From contig NZ_CP157276.1 in the NCBI RefSeq assembly GCF_040024445.1, positions 3,534,001-3,598,000 of the forward strand: DNA of 64,000 nucleotides, written 5' to 3'. The position numbers and the translations under genes were made by a program. Within the stretch, counting starts at the first letter, position 1. Each line of letters opens with the position of its first letter. Of this stretch, positions 24,697 to 34,254 are shown in pieces. The notes under the pieces are model-generated. The model saw nothing but the letters and a program-made list of their open reading frames with translations. It ran no database searches and was not told the DNA's origin. The DNA comes from Prescottella soli (GTDB lineage Bacteria; Actinomycetota; Actinomycetes; Mycobacteriales; Mycobacteriaceae).

Positions 24697-25566
24697 TTGA
24701 CCAAGCGGATCGCATATTTGGAACTGAAGGGCGGCGCGCAGCGGGAGGGGACTCGGGTTCCCGAGCACCTGATCACGCCCGGCTTCGCCGTCGACGTGGT
24801 GGATACCGAGATTCGAATCACCCCCGCCGATGCGACCGACCTGCTTCTCTCCGATATGGCCTACGCGGAAGCGGCCATTCGAGCCGGCCGCGACGGATAT
24901 GCCGGGGTCCTGATCGGTGGGGTCCCGGACTACGGTCTCGCGGCCGCGCGTGCCGCCGTCGACATTCCGGTCGTCGGTAGCGGGCAGGCGAGCCTGCTGG
25001 CGGCGGCGGCGCTCGGAGGCCGGTTCAGCATCGTCACGATCTGGCCGGAGACAATGCGTTTCGTCTACGAGCGGCTCATCCGTGAGAACCCTGTTGGACA
25101 GCAATGTATTTCGGTGCGCTACGTCTCGACTCCGGACGAGCAGAGCACACTGGCAGACGAGGACAACTTCCTCACTCAGATGAGGTCCGGGCGCGAACAC
25201 ATGATCGAGCGCATCCTCGCCGAGATCGAGCTTGCGGTGCAGGACGGCGCCGAGTCGGTCATTCTCGGCTGCAACTGCATGAGTCCTGTCGCCGATGTGC
25301 TCGCGTCGCGCGCGAGCGTCCCGATCGTGGACCCGACCACCGCCGGATACCGGCAGCTCGAGTCGATGGTCGCGCTCGGCTTGCAGCCTGCGCGTGATCC
25401 TCGCGTGCCCAAGTCGGATCGCCATCACGTCCTGGTGGAGATGATGAAGGCTGCTGACCTCGCGTTCGGCGAGGATCAGGAAGATTGCCCCGTCTGTGTG
25501 CTGAATGACGACGGCACCGCTTCGTGCGAACTGCCGGCGAGTGCGGCCGCCGAAACGCAGGAGTGA
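24697..25566 (+). CDS. Aspartate/glutamate racemase superfamily protein
   Basis: 289 aa from a TTG start with GAGGAG 6 nt upstream; a GTG at 24661 is the alternative. Text such as DGYAGVLIGGVPDYGLAAAR, VVGSGQASLLAAAALGGRFSIV and ESVILGCNCMSP shows the Asp/Glu/hydantoin racemase fold. The second catalytic Cys is in GCNC; the usual first Cys (about VVGSGQAS) is replaced, so a classical two-Cys racemase is doubtful. The family also has maleate isomerases and arylmalonate decarboxylases. It is followed after 7 nt by a SnoaL protein. The reaction is unknown. Confidence 0.72.
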   Translation: MTKRIAYLELKGGAQREGTRVPEHLITPGFAVDVVDTEIRITPADATDLLLSDMAYAEAAIRAGRDGYAGVLIGGVPDYGLAAARAAVDIPVVGSGQASLLAAAALGGRFSIVTIWPETMRFVYERLIRENPVGQQCISVRYVSTPDEQSTLADEDNFLTQMRSGREHMIERILAEIELAVQDGAESVILGCNCMSPVADVLASRASVPIVDPTTAGYRQLESMVALGLQPARDPRVPKSDRHHVLVEMMKAADLAFGEDQEDCPVCVLNDDGTASCELPASAAAETQE

Positions 25567-25573
25567 GCGGCAC

Positions 25574-26692
25574 ATGCACGCTGAGTACACACTCGAATCG
25601 ATAGCGGCCCGAGCCGAGATCGCCGATGTGATCCACAGGTACTGCCACGCAACCGACCGTCGACGCTGGTGGCTCATGGACTCGGTGTTCCACGAGGATG
25701 CGACCTGCCGGCTGTCGTCGGCGCTCGGCGGTCACTGGCGCGAGTTCGTGGCCCAGGGATCGGCCCTGCTCGAGCCGATCGGGCCGACACACCACCAGGT
25801 CGGCAACATCCAGATCGCCTTCGACGGCGACGTCGCACACGTCGAAACCTATGTGACCGCCTTCCATCAGGTCCCGCGGGACGCACCTCCGGGCGGGTCG
25901 TTCGGCGGCACCGGGGAGGCGTACGAGGTCATGCTCGGCGCGCGGTACATCGACCGCTTCGAGCGCCGCGACGGGCTCTGGCGGATCGCCGACCGGCGTC
26001 TGCTGACGGAGTGGCGCAACCATCGACCGGTACGCGAGGGTGCCTTGTCCAACGCGCCGTCGCAGTCGCGCGGGCAGGGCGACACCGACATCTCGGCGCC
26101 GGTCATCGAGGCCTGGCGCACCGGCGAACCCGGCCGGGTGGACCCGGCACGGCTGGTCGACAGGGCAGAGATCGCCGACGTGGTTACCCGGTTCTGCCAC
26201 GCGGTCGACCGGAACAGATGGGACCTCATGCCCAGCGTGTTCCACGAGGATGGGCGAACCGTCTTCATCGACACCGAGAAGACCTGGCAGGAGATGGTGG
26301 CCGGTGCGCGCGTCTCGATGGGCGCGCTGGTGCGGACCCAGCACCAGATCGGCAACATGCTCTTCTCCTTCGCCGGCGACACTGCTGTGGTCGAGACCTA
26401 TGTCACCGCCTACCACCGGGTTCCGCCGACGGCTCCCGCCGACGCCTTCTGGGATGGCCGCGAGCAGGACTACGAGGGCATTGCAGGCGGCCGCTACCTC
26501 GACCGATTCGAGCGCCGCGACGGACGCTGGTTGATGGTGGAGCACCGCACGTTCGTCGAGTGGCGGCACGACTTCGAGGTCTCGGAGGGTGCGCTGGCCC
26601 AGGCGCCGGTCGCCTCGCGCGGCCAGCGCGGCGACGCGGACGCGTCGCTGCCCGTGGTGGCGCACCTGCTGACCGAACCAGCCTCCTCGTGA
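25574..26692 (+). CDS. Tandem SnoaL_4-type (NTF2-fold) protein
   Basis: 372 aa made of two homologous halves. Half 1 (about residues 8-165) has IADVIHRYCHATDRRRWWLM and HHQVGNIQIAF. Half 2 (about 195-350) has IADVVTRFCHAVDRNRWDLM and QHQIGNMLFSF. Both end in DRFERRDG-(L/R)-W. Single-domain SnoaL_4 proteins act as dehydratases or isomerases or are of unknown role, so this is an internal duplication and fusion. It is probably co-transcribed with the racemase-family gene. Confidence 0.82.
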   Translation: MHAEYTLESIAARAEIADVIHRYCHATDRRRWWLMDSVFHEDATCRLSSALGGHWREFVAQGSALLEPIGPTHHQVGNIQIAFDGDVAHVETYVTAFHQVPRDAPPGGSFGGTGEAYEVMLGARYIDRFERRDGLWRIADRRLLTEWRNHRPVREGALSNAPSQSRGQGDTDISAPVIEAWRTGEPGRVDPARLVDRAEIADVVTRFCHAVDRNRWDLMPSVFHEDGRTVFIDTEKTWQEMVAGARVSMGALVRTQHQIGNMLFSFAGDTAVVETYVTAYHRVPPTAPADAFWDGREQDYEGIAGGRYLDRFERRDGRWLMVEHRTFVEWRHDFEVSEGALAQAPVASRGQRGDADASLPVVAHLLTEPASS

Positions 26693-26861
26693 AGGGTGGG
26701 GCCCTCGGATGCCTGACCGGATTCCCGAACTCATTCCTGCGCAAAGAGTTCCGATGACGATTCAGCGGACGATCGGATTTGAACCACGCCCAAAGCTGAC
26801 GTTGTATCGGCTCTATAGTTGAATTCCGTTCAGCCAGAGATGCTCTCATGGCGCAGCCCAG

Positions 26862-26890
26862 GAACTCGCCGATAGGCGCGGGGCGAGTTC
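26862..26890. terminator. Weak hairpin between convergent genes
   Basis: GAACTCGCC (26862-26870) pairs with GGCGAGTTC (26882-26890). It lies in the 305-nt gap between the SnoaL gene and the convergent TetR gene; no other feature is seen in that gap. Confidence 0.4.
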
Positions 26891-26997
26891 GGACATGGTC
26901 GTACATCCAACGGACGGAACGACCCCCGGTCGACCCGCTCTCCTGGAGGGCTTCGGGGTCGATCGGCGGTCGTCGTCGTTGTGCCGGCCGGAGGTCG

Positions 26998-27666
26998 CTA
27001 CGTACGTGCTCGGCGCGGTCCGTCCGACCGTGGTTCGGTGATCCCGAGCGCATGCGACCACAGGTAGCTGATCGTGTCGATCGCCTGGTCGTCCGATGCC
27101 GGCCGCCCCGTACCCTGCGCGTTCGTGCCCAGCCACAGGTAGCAGCTGTGCTCGAGCATCGAGGAGAGCGCTGACGCGGCAACATACGGGTTCAGGTTTG
27201 GATCGGTTGCTCCCTCGGCTTGCAGAATCTTGATCCGGGCTCCGATCTTGCGGACACCGACCTCTCGGATCTGCATCCACACCTGCACGAAATCCGGGTC
27301 CGTAGTAGCCGCGTGGGTGACCCCGACCAGCTCGGGAATGAATTCGGTGTATGCCCGCCAGAAAGTCGCCACAGCCGATCGCAGTGATTCCGACGTGTAC
27401 TCGTCGAGGGGTTCGGCATCGTCCCCCTCGTCGAGTACGTATTCCAGGAAGTCCTCCAGCAATGCGCCGAGGATCTCCTTCTTGTTGTCGAAGTAGTTGT
27501 ACAGCGTGGCCGGAGATTTCCCGGCCTCGTCGGCGATGTCGGTGATCCTGGCATTGAGATAGCCGTCGCGTGCAAAGACCTTGCGGGCCGCGTCCTTGAT
27601 CGTCTGTTCTGTCTGACGACCCTTGGCCCCGACCCGTTGGTGGTCGGTTCGTTTCGTCTGCGCCAC
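26998..27666 (-). CDS. TetR family regulator
   Basis: 222 aa. The HTH is complete (TIKDAARKVFARDGYLNARITDIADEAGKSPATLYNYFDNKKEIL, residues 24-68) with a helical ligand domain after it. The GTG at 27666 gives a normal N-terminus rich in basic residues; the longer frame to 28200 is antisense to the monooxygenase gene. It sits 62 nt downstream of the flavin monooxygenase gene on the same strand, and probably controls that gene through the repeat at 28769-28792. Confidence 0.87.
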   Translation of the reverse strand: MAQTKRTDHQRVGAKGRQTEQTIKDAARKVFARDGYLNARITDIADEAGKSPATLYNYFDNKKEILGALLEDFLEYVLDEGDDAEPLDEYTSESLRSAVATFWRAYTEFIPELVGVTHAATTDPDFVQVWMQIREVGVRKIGARIKILQAEGATDPNLNPYVAASALSSMLEHSCYLWLGTNAQGTGRPASDDQAIDTISYLWSHALGITEPRSDGPRRART

Positions 27667-27728
27667 GCGGCTCTCCTCCGGTCCCGGTGTTGCAGGCAAT
27701 CGTATCGACACCGCCGACGAGGACGATT

Positions 27729-28730
27729 TCACAGCTTGGGCATCACTTCGGCCGAGAACAGCCGCATGTTGTCGACGAGGAGCTCGTGCGGGAGACCGCC
27801 CACGTCGAAGACCGCCAGGTGCATGTCGGGATCGATGACCTCCTTGAACGTGTTCATGCGCTCGACAACCTCTTCGGGGCTGCCGCACATAGCCGTTCCC
27901 TCGATCAGTTCCTCGTAGTTCACGGGGGACTTGTTGCCGAGCAGTTGGCGTGCCCACGTGACGTACCCGGTCAAGTAGGGGCGCCACTGTTCGCGTGCGG
28001 TCTGGCTGGCAGGTGCCACGTGAATGTAGCTGCAGGAGCCGACCACCGGCTGCTTGCCCTGCTCCGCCATGAGCTCGCGGTAGATCTCCACGAGCGGGCC
28101 CCATGTATCGATGCGGGCAAAGATGCTGGGCAGCATCAGGGGTAGCCCCTGCGCGGCTGTGCGTCGGACTGACTCCTCGGTAGTGCCGGTGCCCATCCAC
28201 AAGCGGGGCGCACCCGCGAGCGGCGAGGGCTTGAGCTGCACGTTCTCGAGCGGTCCGCGGAACTCGCCGGACCAGCTGAAGGGCTCCTTCGAGTTCCAGA
28301 GCTGAGCCAGCAGTTGGATCTTCTCGCCCATGATGGCGTGGCCCTGCTTGGGGTCCAGACCGCCGAATGCCGCGTAGGTTTCAGGGTTGATGCCGCGTCC
28401 GACGACGAGTTCGGCCCGACCCCCGGACAACTGGTCGAGCGTCGCGAAATCTTCGGCCACACGAACGGGATCCGAGGTTGCCAGCAGGGTTACGGCGGTA
28501 GCCAGTCGGATCTTCTCCGTCCGCTCGGCGATCGCGGCGAGCATGAGCTGCGGTGAAGAGATGATGTAGTCGTTGAAGTGGTGCTCTCCCAGCGCGACCA
28601 TGGCGAATCCCATGCTCTCGGCTTCCACCGAGCTGTCGACGATGGAGCGCAGTCGCTCGCCTTGTGAAGTGCGAATCCCTGTGTGCGGGTTGGGCAGGTG
28701 GTCGCCGAGGCTCATGACGCCCAGTTCCAT
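27729..28730 (-). CDS. LLM-class flavin-dependent monooxygenase
   Basis: 333 aa luciferase-like TIM-barrel protein. It has GFAMVALGEHHFNDYIISSPQLML, ERTEKIRLATAVTLLATSDPVRVAEDFATLDQLSGGRAELVVGRG (read across residues 68-113) and a C-terminal CGSPEEVVERMNTF block. It uses FMNH2 or F420H2; the text does not decide between them. It likely oxidises an organic substrate of the catabolic region. An AT-rich promoter with an imperfect repeat lies upstream, and a TetR gene follows. Confidence 0.85.
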   Translation of the reverse strand: MELGVMSLGDHLPNPHTGIRTSQGERLRSIVDSSVEAESMGFAMVALGEHHFNDYIISSPQLMLAAIAERTEKIRLATAVTLLATSDPVRVAEDFATLDQLSGGRAELVVGRGINPETYAAFGGLDPKQGHAIMGEKIQLLAQLWNSKEPFSWSGEFRGPLENVQLKPSPLAGAPRLWMGTGTTEESVRRTAAQGLPLMLPSIFARIDTWGPLVEIYRELMAEQGKQPVVGSCSYIHVAPASQTAREQWRPYLTGYVTWARQLLGNKSPVNYEELIEGTAMCGSPEEVVERMNTFKEVIDPDMHLAVFDVGGLPHELLVDNMRLFSAEVMPKL

Positions 28731-28768
28731 GTGATGTTCCCTCCGGTGGCGCGAGTCACAAAATATCT

Positions 28769-28792
28769 AAAAGTGACGTTAGTTTCAGTTTT
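28769..28792. promoter_or_regulatory. Imperfect inverted repeat upstream of the LLM gene
   Basis: AAAAGTGA (28769-28776) and TCAGTTTT (28785-28792) are inverted repeats with one mismatch around CGTTAGTT. It is AT-rich, 39 nt upstream of the monooxygenase start, and fits a TetR operator. Confidence 0.45.
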
Positions 28793-29025
28793 GAGTCGCG
28801 TCAAGACCCGGAGCGAAGGTCGCGAATCCGAAAGACGGTATGGCGCTGAGGCTCTCGAGTCGGGTTTGGAAACAGGTTCGCTCTGGGGTCCCGCAGGTAG
28901 CGACCCCGGCCGGCCCTTCTGGAGCCGCGTCTCTCACAGCCTCAGCGGTCAAGAGCCTCCGGGCGCGGGCAAGCTTCAGCGGGGAGTCTCTGCCTTCCCT
29001 GCGCACTCGAGATCGAGGATCAGTC

Positions 29026-29334
29026 ATGCAATTCGTGGTAGACGAGTTCGGTGCCGTTCGGTTGGAGGATCGGGACACCTTCACCGAGTTTGCGGTGTGT
29101 GCACCGGCCGACTACGAGATCGTCGGAGTTGGAAAGGCTCTCGAGGCTGTACGGGTGGGGGAGACGATCGATGAGCATGCCTGGATAACTGTTGCGGCGG
29201 TCGCGCGACTGGCCGACGCGGATGGTGCCGGTGACGATTGGCGGGCCGGCTTCCAGGCAATGCGGGCGTACGCGCGAGGGAAGGGTTGGGTGCGAGTCGA
29301 TGGAACGATCCGGGCCCACATCGAGCACTACTGA
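29026..29334 (+). CDS. Small acidic protein of unknown function
   Basis: 102 aa, soluble, no recognised motif. It is Asp/Glu-rich at the start (VVDEFGAVRLEDRDTFTEF) with a helical C-terminal half (DDWRAGFQAMRAYARGKGW). A GAGG site precedes the ATG. It is divergent from the LLM gene with a 295-nt gap and is followed by a bidirectional terminator. Codon use matches its neighbours, which supports a real gene. Confidence 0.65.
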   Translation: MQFVVDEFGAVRLEDRDTFTEFAVCAPADYEIVGVGKALEAVRVGETIDEHAWITVAAVARLADADGAGDDWRAGFQAMRAYARGKGWVRVDGTIRAHIEHY

Positions 29335-29367
29335 CAAGCCCCGGCCGGACAAGCCGACAGCGAGCAT

Positions 29368-29404
29368 TGGGCGTGCACATGGCAGGTCGCCGTGTGCACG
29401 CCCA
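29368..29404. terminator. Bidirectional terminator
   Basis: TGGGCGTGCACA (29368-29379) pairs perfectly with TGTGCACGCCCA (29393-29404), between the ends of the small gene and the SMP-30 gene, which converge. Confidence 0.7.
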
Positions 29405-29449
29405 GCGGAACCGCGCAGCTTGCCGAGTTCTCCGGCTCGGGGGGCTCGA

Positions 29450-30388
29450 TCAGACCAGGGCCGCTTGGTTGTTGAGAACCAGACCGGCTCGGGGCCAGTC
29501 GAATCGGAGCAGTTTGCCGGTGCTCGATGCGGTGATGTACGCGGTTCGCATGTCCTGCCCGCCCCAGCAGATGTTCGTGATGCCGGGATCGCCGTCGGTG
29601 TCGATGCTGACGAATTCGACCAACTCGCCGTCAGGGCTGATCACGCAGATGCCGGGCGTGGCCAGTGATGCGACGCAGACGTTGCCGTTCGCCTCGACGC
29701 CCAGTGAGTCGAAGTAGCGGAAGTCGGGAGATGCGTAGAGGAAGTTGCCACCGCCGGAGCCGGCGAGAGTACGGCCGCCGGCGATCTCACCCGGCCCGGT
29801 GACCTCCCACCACCACACGCGCGCCGTGTAGGTTTCACTGACGTAGAGGCGTGTGCCGTCCGGGGACAGGCCGATCCCGTTGGGGCCATTCATTTCCGAG
29901 GCGACCAGGCGGATGGACGAGCCATCACCGGCGCCGTAGTAGACGCGGCCCTGATCGCTCGTCAGGCCGTTGCTCTTGCCGTGGTCGGTGAAGTAGAAGC
30001 CGCCGTGCGTGTCGAAGACGATGTCGTTGGGGCCGCGGAGCTCGACGCCGTCGCATTCGGTGTAGAGCGTCTCGACCTCGCCGGTTTCGAGGTCGACGGC
30101 CTGAATGCTGCCGCCGGTGTAGTCCTCGGGGGTGCCGCCTGCGAAGACGTAGCCGTATGCCTCCGTCGCGTTCATCCCTCCGCAGTTGGCGATGTATGCG
30201 CGACCGTCGGGACCGATCGCGGTGCCGTTGGGGCCCCCGCCGAGTTCCGCGACCACGGTGGTGGTGCCGTCGGCGGTCACCCGTGTGAGCGTGCCGCGGT
30301 GAATCTCGACGACCAGCACGTCGCCGTTCGGTAGTGCTACGGGCCCCTCGGGAAACTTCAGTCCCGTGGTGACTACGTTGAAAGACAT
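29450..30388 (-). CDS. SMP-30/gluconolactonase-like six-bladed propeller hydrolase
   Basis: 312 aa. Repeated propeller strands are seen (FPEGPVALPNGDVLVVEIHRG, GPNGTAIGPDGRAYIANCGG, GPNDIVFDTHGGFYFTDHGKS, GPNGIGLSPDGTRLYVSET). The metal ligands of the family map to Glu in FPEGP, Asn in the GPND loop and Asp in LSPDG. It probably hydrolyses a lactone intermediate. It begins 38 nt after the CoA ligase stop and is co-transcribed with it. No signal peptide, so it is cytosolic. Confidence 0.83.
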   Translation of the reverse strand: MSFNVVTTGLKFPEGPVALPNGDVLVVEIHRGTLTRVTADGTTTVVAELGGGPNGTAIGPDGRAYIANCGGMNATEAYGYVFAGGTPEDYTGGSIQAVDLETGEVETLYTECDGVELRGPNDIVFDTHGGFYFTDHGKSNGLTSDQGRVYYGAGDGSSIRLVASEMNGPNGIGLSPDGTRLYVSETYTARVWWWEVTGPGEIAGGRTLAGSGGGNFLYASPDFRYFDSLGVEANGNVCVASLATPGICVISPDGELVEFVSIDTDGDPGITNICWGGQDMRTAYITASSTGKLLRFDWPRAGLVLNNQAALV

Positions 30389-30426
30389 CGGGTTTCTCCT
30401 CGGTTCGTGCGCCAGCGGATGTGGTG

Positions 30427-31962
<1,536 letters not shown>

Positions 31963-31997
31963 GTGGGGCTCCAATGAGTACGAGACCGAACGGCGTG

Positions 31998-32011
31998 GAT
32001 TGCACACAATC
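31998..32011. promoter_or_regulatory. GATTG-CACA-CAATC operator
   Basis: A perfect 5-bp inverted repeat 36 nt upstream of the CoA ligase start. It is one of three ATTGnnnnCAAT-type sites around the GntR gene (also 32477 and 34237). Confidence 0.55.
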
Positions 32012-32476
32012 TAGCTTGAAAGTGCCCCAGGTCACAAGTGCCTGTCCTGGGTGAGCCGCATGAACCGGGCCAAGGGTTGAACGATTGTATGAAATGGCGA
32101 ACCTTGGCGCGGTCCGTGGCTGGCGGTCGAGGTGTGTCGCGGGGCTGCCCGGGCGTTGACGAGGAGGGTTGCGGGCGCGCTACCGCGAAGGCGTTGGCTG
32201 AGCCGTGGATGCAAGTTCCCGCACCTTCGTAAGGTGGCCACCAATAGTGTTGTAGCACTGCGCATATTGACCATCGGTTCGACGGAGAGGTGCTCGCGGT
32301 TCGGCGGCGGGGAATCCTTGCCTGTGTTGCTTTTGCTGTTGCCGGGGTCGCCGGCTGCCGTGGGGAGCGGTTGCCGCACGGTGGAGGTGGCATTCGCCGC
32401 CGACCGCAATGATTCCGTGGTAAGTGGTGGCTCTCCTCTGGGGATGCGCCCGCGGCGCCGACCGATGATCGTCTAG
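32012..32476. other. Intergenic region between divergent genes
   Basis: 465 nt without a convincing gene. Open frames here (for example minus 32180-32593) have low-complexity Arg/Pro/Ser-rich translations. Only the two flanking operators stand out. Confidence 0.5.
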
Positions 32477-32488
32477 TTTGTATACAAT
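32477..32488. promoter_or_regulatory. TTTGTATACAAT operator
   Basis: Contains the perfect palindrome TTGTATACAA, 52 nt upstream of the lyase start, and includes a TACAAT that can serve as -10. It is the GntR/FadR-like operator shape. Confidence 0.6.
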
Positions 32489-32539
32489 ATTGCTGGATGG
32501 GCGCGCGGTTCGCCGTAGCCGAGTAGTGGAGGAGAGACT

Positions 32540-33424
32540 GTGGAGATCGTCGAGGTGAGCCCCCGTGACGGGCTGCAGAACGAGGCGGTGCACGTCTCGA
32601 CGGCAGACAAGATCGCACTGATCGAGCGCGCGATCGCGTCAGGGTTGCGTCGTATCGAGGCCACCAGCTTCGTTCACCCTGCTGCGGTTCCGCAGATGGC
32701 CGACGCGGAGGCCGTCATGGCGGGGGTGCCGCGCCGCGCAGACGTCTCCTACAGCGGACTCGTCCTCAATCGTCGTGGCTTCGATCGTGCGGTGGCTGCC
32801 GGCGTGGACGAGGTCAACTGCGTCGTCGTGGCGTCCGAGACCTTCAGCCTGCGCAACCAGCGCATGTCGGTCGCGGACTCGGTGCAGACCGTGCGAGACC
32901 TCGTCGATGACGCGCGCGCCGCCGGCGTCGGGGTGTCGGTCACCATCGCCACCGCATTCGGTTGTCCGTTCGAGGGGGAGGTTCCCGAGTCCGCGGTCCT
33001 CGCCCTGGCCAGCCAGGTGGCCGAGCTAGGGGTGGGCGAGATCGCGCTGGCCGACACGATCGGGGTCGGGGTGCCCGCCCAGGTCGCCCGGCTGGTCGCG
33101 GGGACCGCGGCGGCCGCACCCGGAACTCGGTTGCGCTGCCACTTCCACAACACCCGCAACACCGGCTATGCGAACGCGATCGCGGCCATCGACGCGGGGG
33201 TGACGGTGCTGGACTCCTCGATCGGTGGGATCGGCGGGTGCCCCTTCGCGCCGGACGCCACCGGCAACATCGCGACCGAGGATCTGGTCTATCTCCTCGA
33301 CCGCAGTGGTATCGCCTCGGGTGCACGGCTGCCCGAGTTGATCGAGGCGTCAGACTGGCTCGGTGGGGTGCTCGGCGCTCCGGTTCCCGGCCAGCTCGCC
33401 CGTGCCGGCGGCTTCCCAGGCTGA
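32540..33424 (+). CDS. Hydroxymethylglutaryl-CoA lyase-type enzyme
   Basis: 294 aa TIM barrel. It has the N-terminal VSPRDGLQNE, metal-binding HFHNTRNTGYANA and the catalytic loop GGIGGCPFAPDATGNIATED with its Cys. It cleaves a 3-hydroxy-3-methyl-acyl-CoA such as HMG-CoA into acetyl-CoA (or similar) and a keto acid. The GTG start follows GGAGAGA. Given the CoA transferase and ligase under the same operator, it may act on an analogue in this pathway instead of leucine catabolism. Its last 75 nt overlap the convergent GntR gene. Confidence 0.87.
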   Translation: MEIVEVSPRDGLQNEAVHVSTADKIALIERAIASGLRRIEATSFVHPAAVPQMADAEAVMAGVPRRADVSYSGLVLNRRGFDRAVAAGVDEVNCVVVASETFSLRNQRMSVADSVQTVRDLVDDARAAGVGVSVTIATAFGCPFEGEVPESAVLALASQVAELGVGEIALADTIGVGVPAQVARLVAGTAAAAPGTRLRCHFHNTRNTGYANAIAAIDAGVTVLDSSIGGIGGCPFAPDATGNIATEDLVYLLDRSGIASGARLPELIEASDWLGGVLGAPVPGQLARAGGFPG

Positions 33425-34123
33425 TACGCCGAACAGTTCGTCCACCTCGCCGCTGCTGGTTGCTGCGAGGTGGGCGAGGAGCACGTCGCGACCCTGGAGG
33501 ACGTGCTCGTGCATCAGCGCGGATGCTCGGTGACCGTCCCCGGCGACGATTGCATCGCGGATGAGCTGGTGGAACAGGTGTGAGCGCTCGGTTTGGGCGC
33601 GATCGTATTGGCGGAATGCTTGGAAGACCAACGGGACGTCGGTGGTGCGTTCGAGCAAGCGGCTCAGCCGCTCGTGCTTGGCGCCGGCCATGATCGCCCC
33701 GTGGATCTGGCTGTTCGCGGTGTCGACGGCCCGAACACGATCGACCGCGTCCACTGTCGTGTCTGCCAGCGCGAGAGCGAAAGCGTCGATCCCCGCGTCG
33801 AGCAGCTCCCGGGTGGCGGGGTCGATGCGCTCGGCCGCCAGTTCGGCGGCGTAGGCCTCGAGCCGGGCGCGCAGTCCGTACAGATCCGACACGTCGGCCG
33901 TCGACAGGGTGCGCACGATGGCCCCCCGGTTCGGTTCGCTGAGCACGAGGCCCTCGGCCTCGAGTCGTCGGAGGGCCTCTCGCACGGGGGTGCGGGACAG
34001 TGAGAACTCCTCGGCGATCCGTTGCTCGATCAGGCGCTGGCCGGGCTTGTAGCGTCCTTCGACGATCGCCTGGCGGATCTGGGAGTAGGCGACCTGACCC
34101 GGTGCCTGCGGAGTGGTTGCCAC
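33350..34123 (-). CDS. GntR family regulator, FCD (FadR-like) branch
   Basis: 257 aa. The winged HTH is complete (YSQIRQAIVEGRYKPGQRLIEQRIAEEFSLSRTPVREALRRLEAEGLV, residues 13-60) and an all-helical FCD domain follows with metal-ligand type His residues (SQIHGAIMAGA, HLFHQLIRDAI, MHEHVLQGRD). It is divergent from the CoA transferase with a 131-nt gap carrying a WTTGTnnACAAT-type site. It probably represses the ligase, lyase and CoA transferase units. The tail overlaps the lyase gene antisense. Confidence 0.87.
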   Translation of the reverse strand: MATTPQAPGQVAYSQIRQAIVEGRYKPGQRLIEQRIAEEFSLSRTPVREALRRLEAEGLVLSEPNRGAIVRTLSTADVSDLYGLRARLEAYAAELAAERIDPATRELLDAGIDAFALALADTTVDAVDRVRAVDTANSQIHGAIMAGAKHERLSRLLERTTDVPLVFQAFRQYDRAQTERSHLFHQLIRDAIVAGDGHRASALMHEHVLQGRDVLLAHLAATSSGEVDELFGVSAWEAAGTGELAGNRSAEHPTEPV

Positions 34124-34236
34124 GGTGCCTCTTCGTCGTATGTGGGTCGATTCACGGCAAGCCTATCCCGACAGGATGGCCTCCTTTGTATGCAGGAATC
34201 GGGTGTTTCGCGCCTTTAGCCGTTCATATGGGCAAG

Positions 34237-34248
34237 ATTGTGTACAAT
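34237..34248 (+). promoter_or_regulatory. ATTGTGTACAAT operator overlapping a -10 element
   Basis: A near-perfect palindrome ends 6 nt before the ATG of the CoA transferase. TACAAT (34243-34248) is a good -10, so transcription would start at or next to the A of the ATG, giving a leaderless mRNA. No ribosome binding site fits in the remaining space. Confidence 0.6.
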
Positions 34249-34254
34249 TTCTCC

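Noticed and set aside
25259-26734. 491-codon minus-strand open frame
   Set aside because: It is antisense to the double SnoaL gene, whose two halves align with each other, proving the plus strand is coding.
32180-32593. Minus-strand frame in the gap before the lyase gene
   Set aside because: It has Arg/His/Ser-rich composition, overlaps the lyase promoter and start, and shows no ribosome site.
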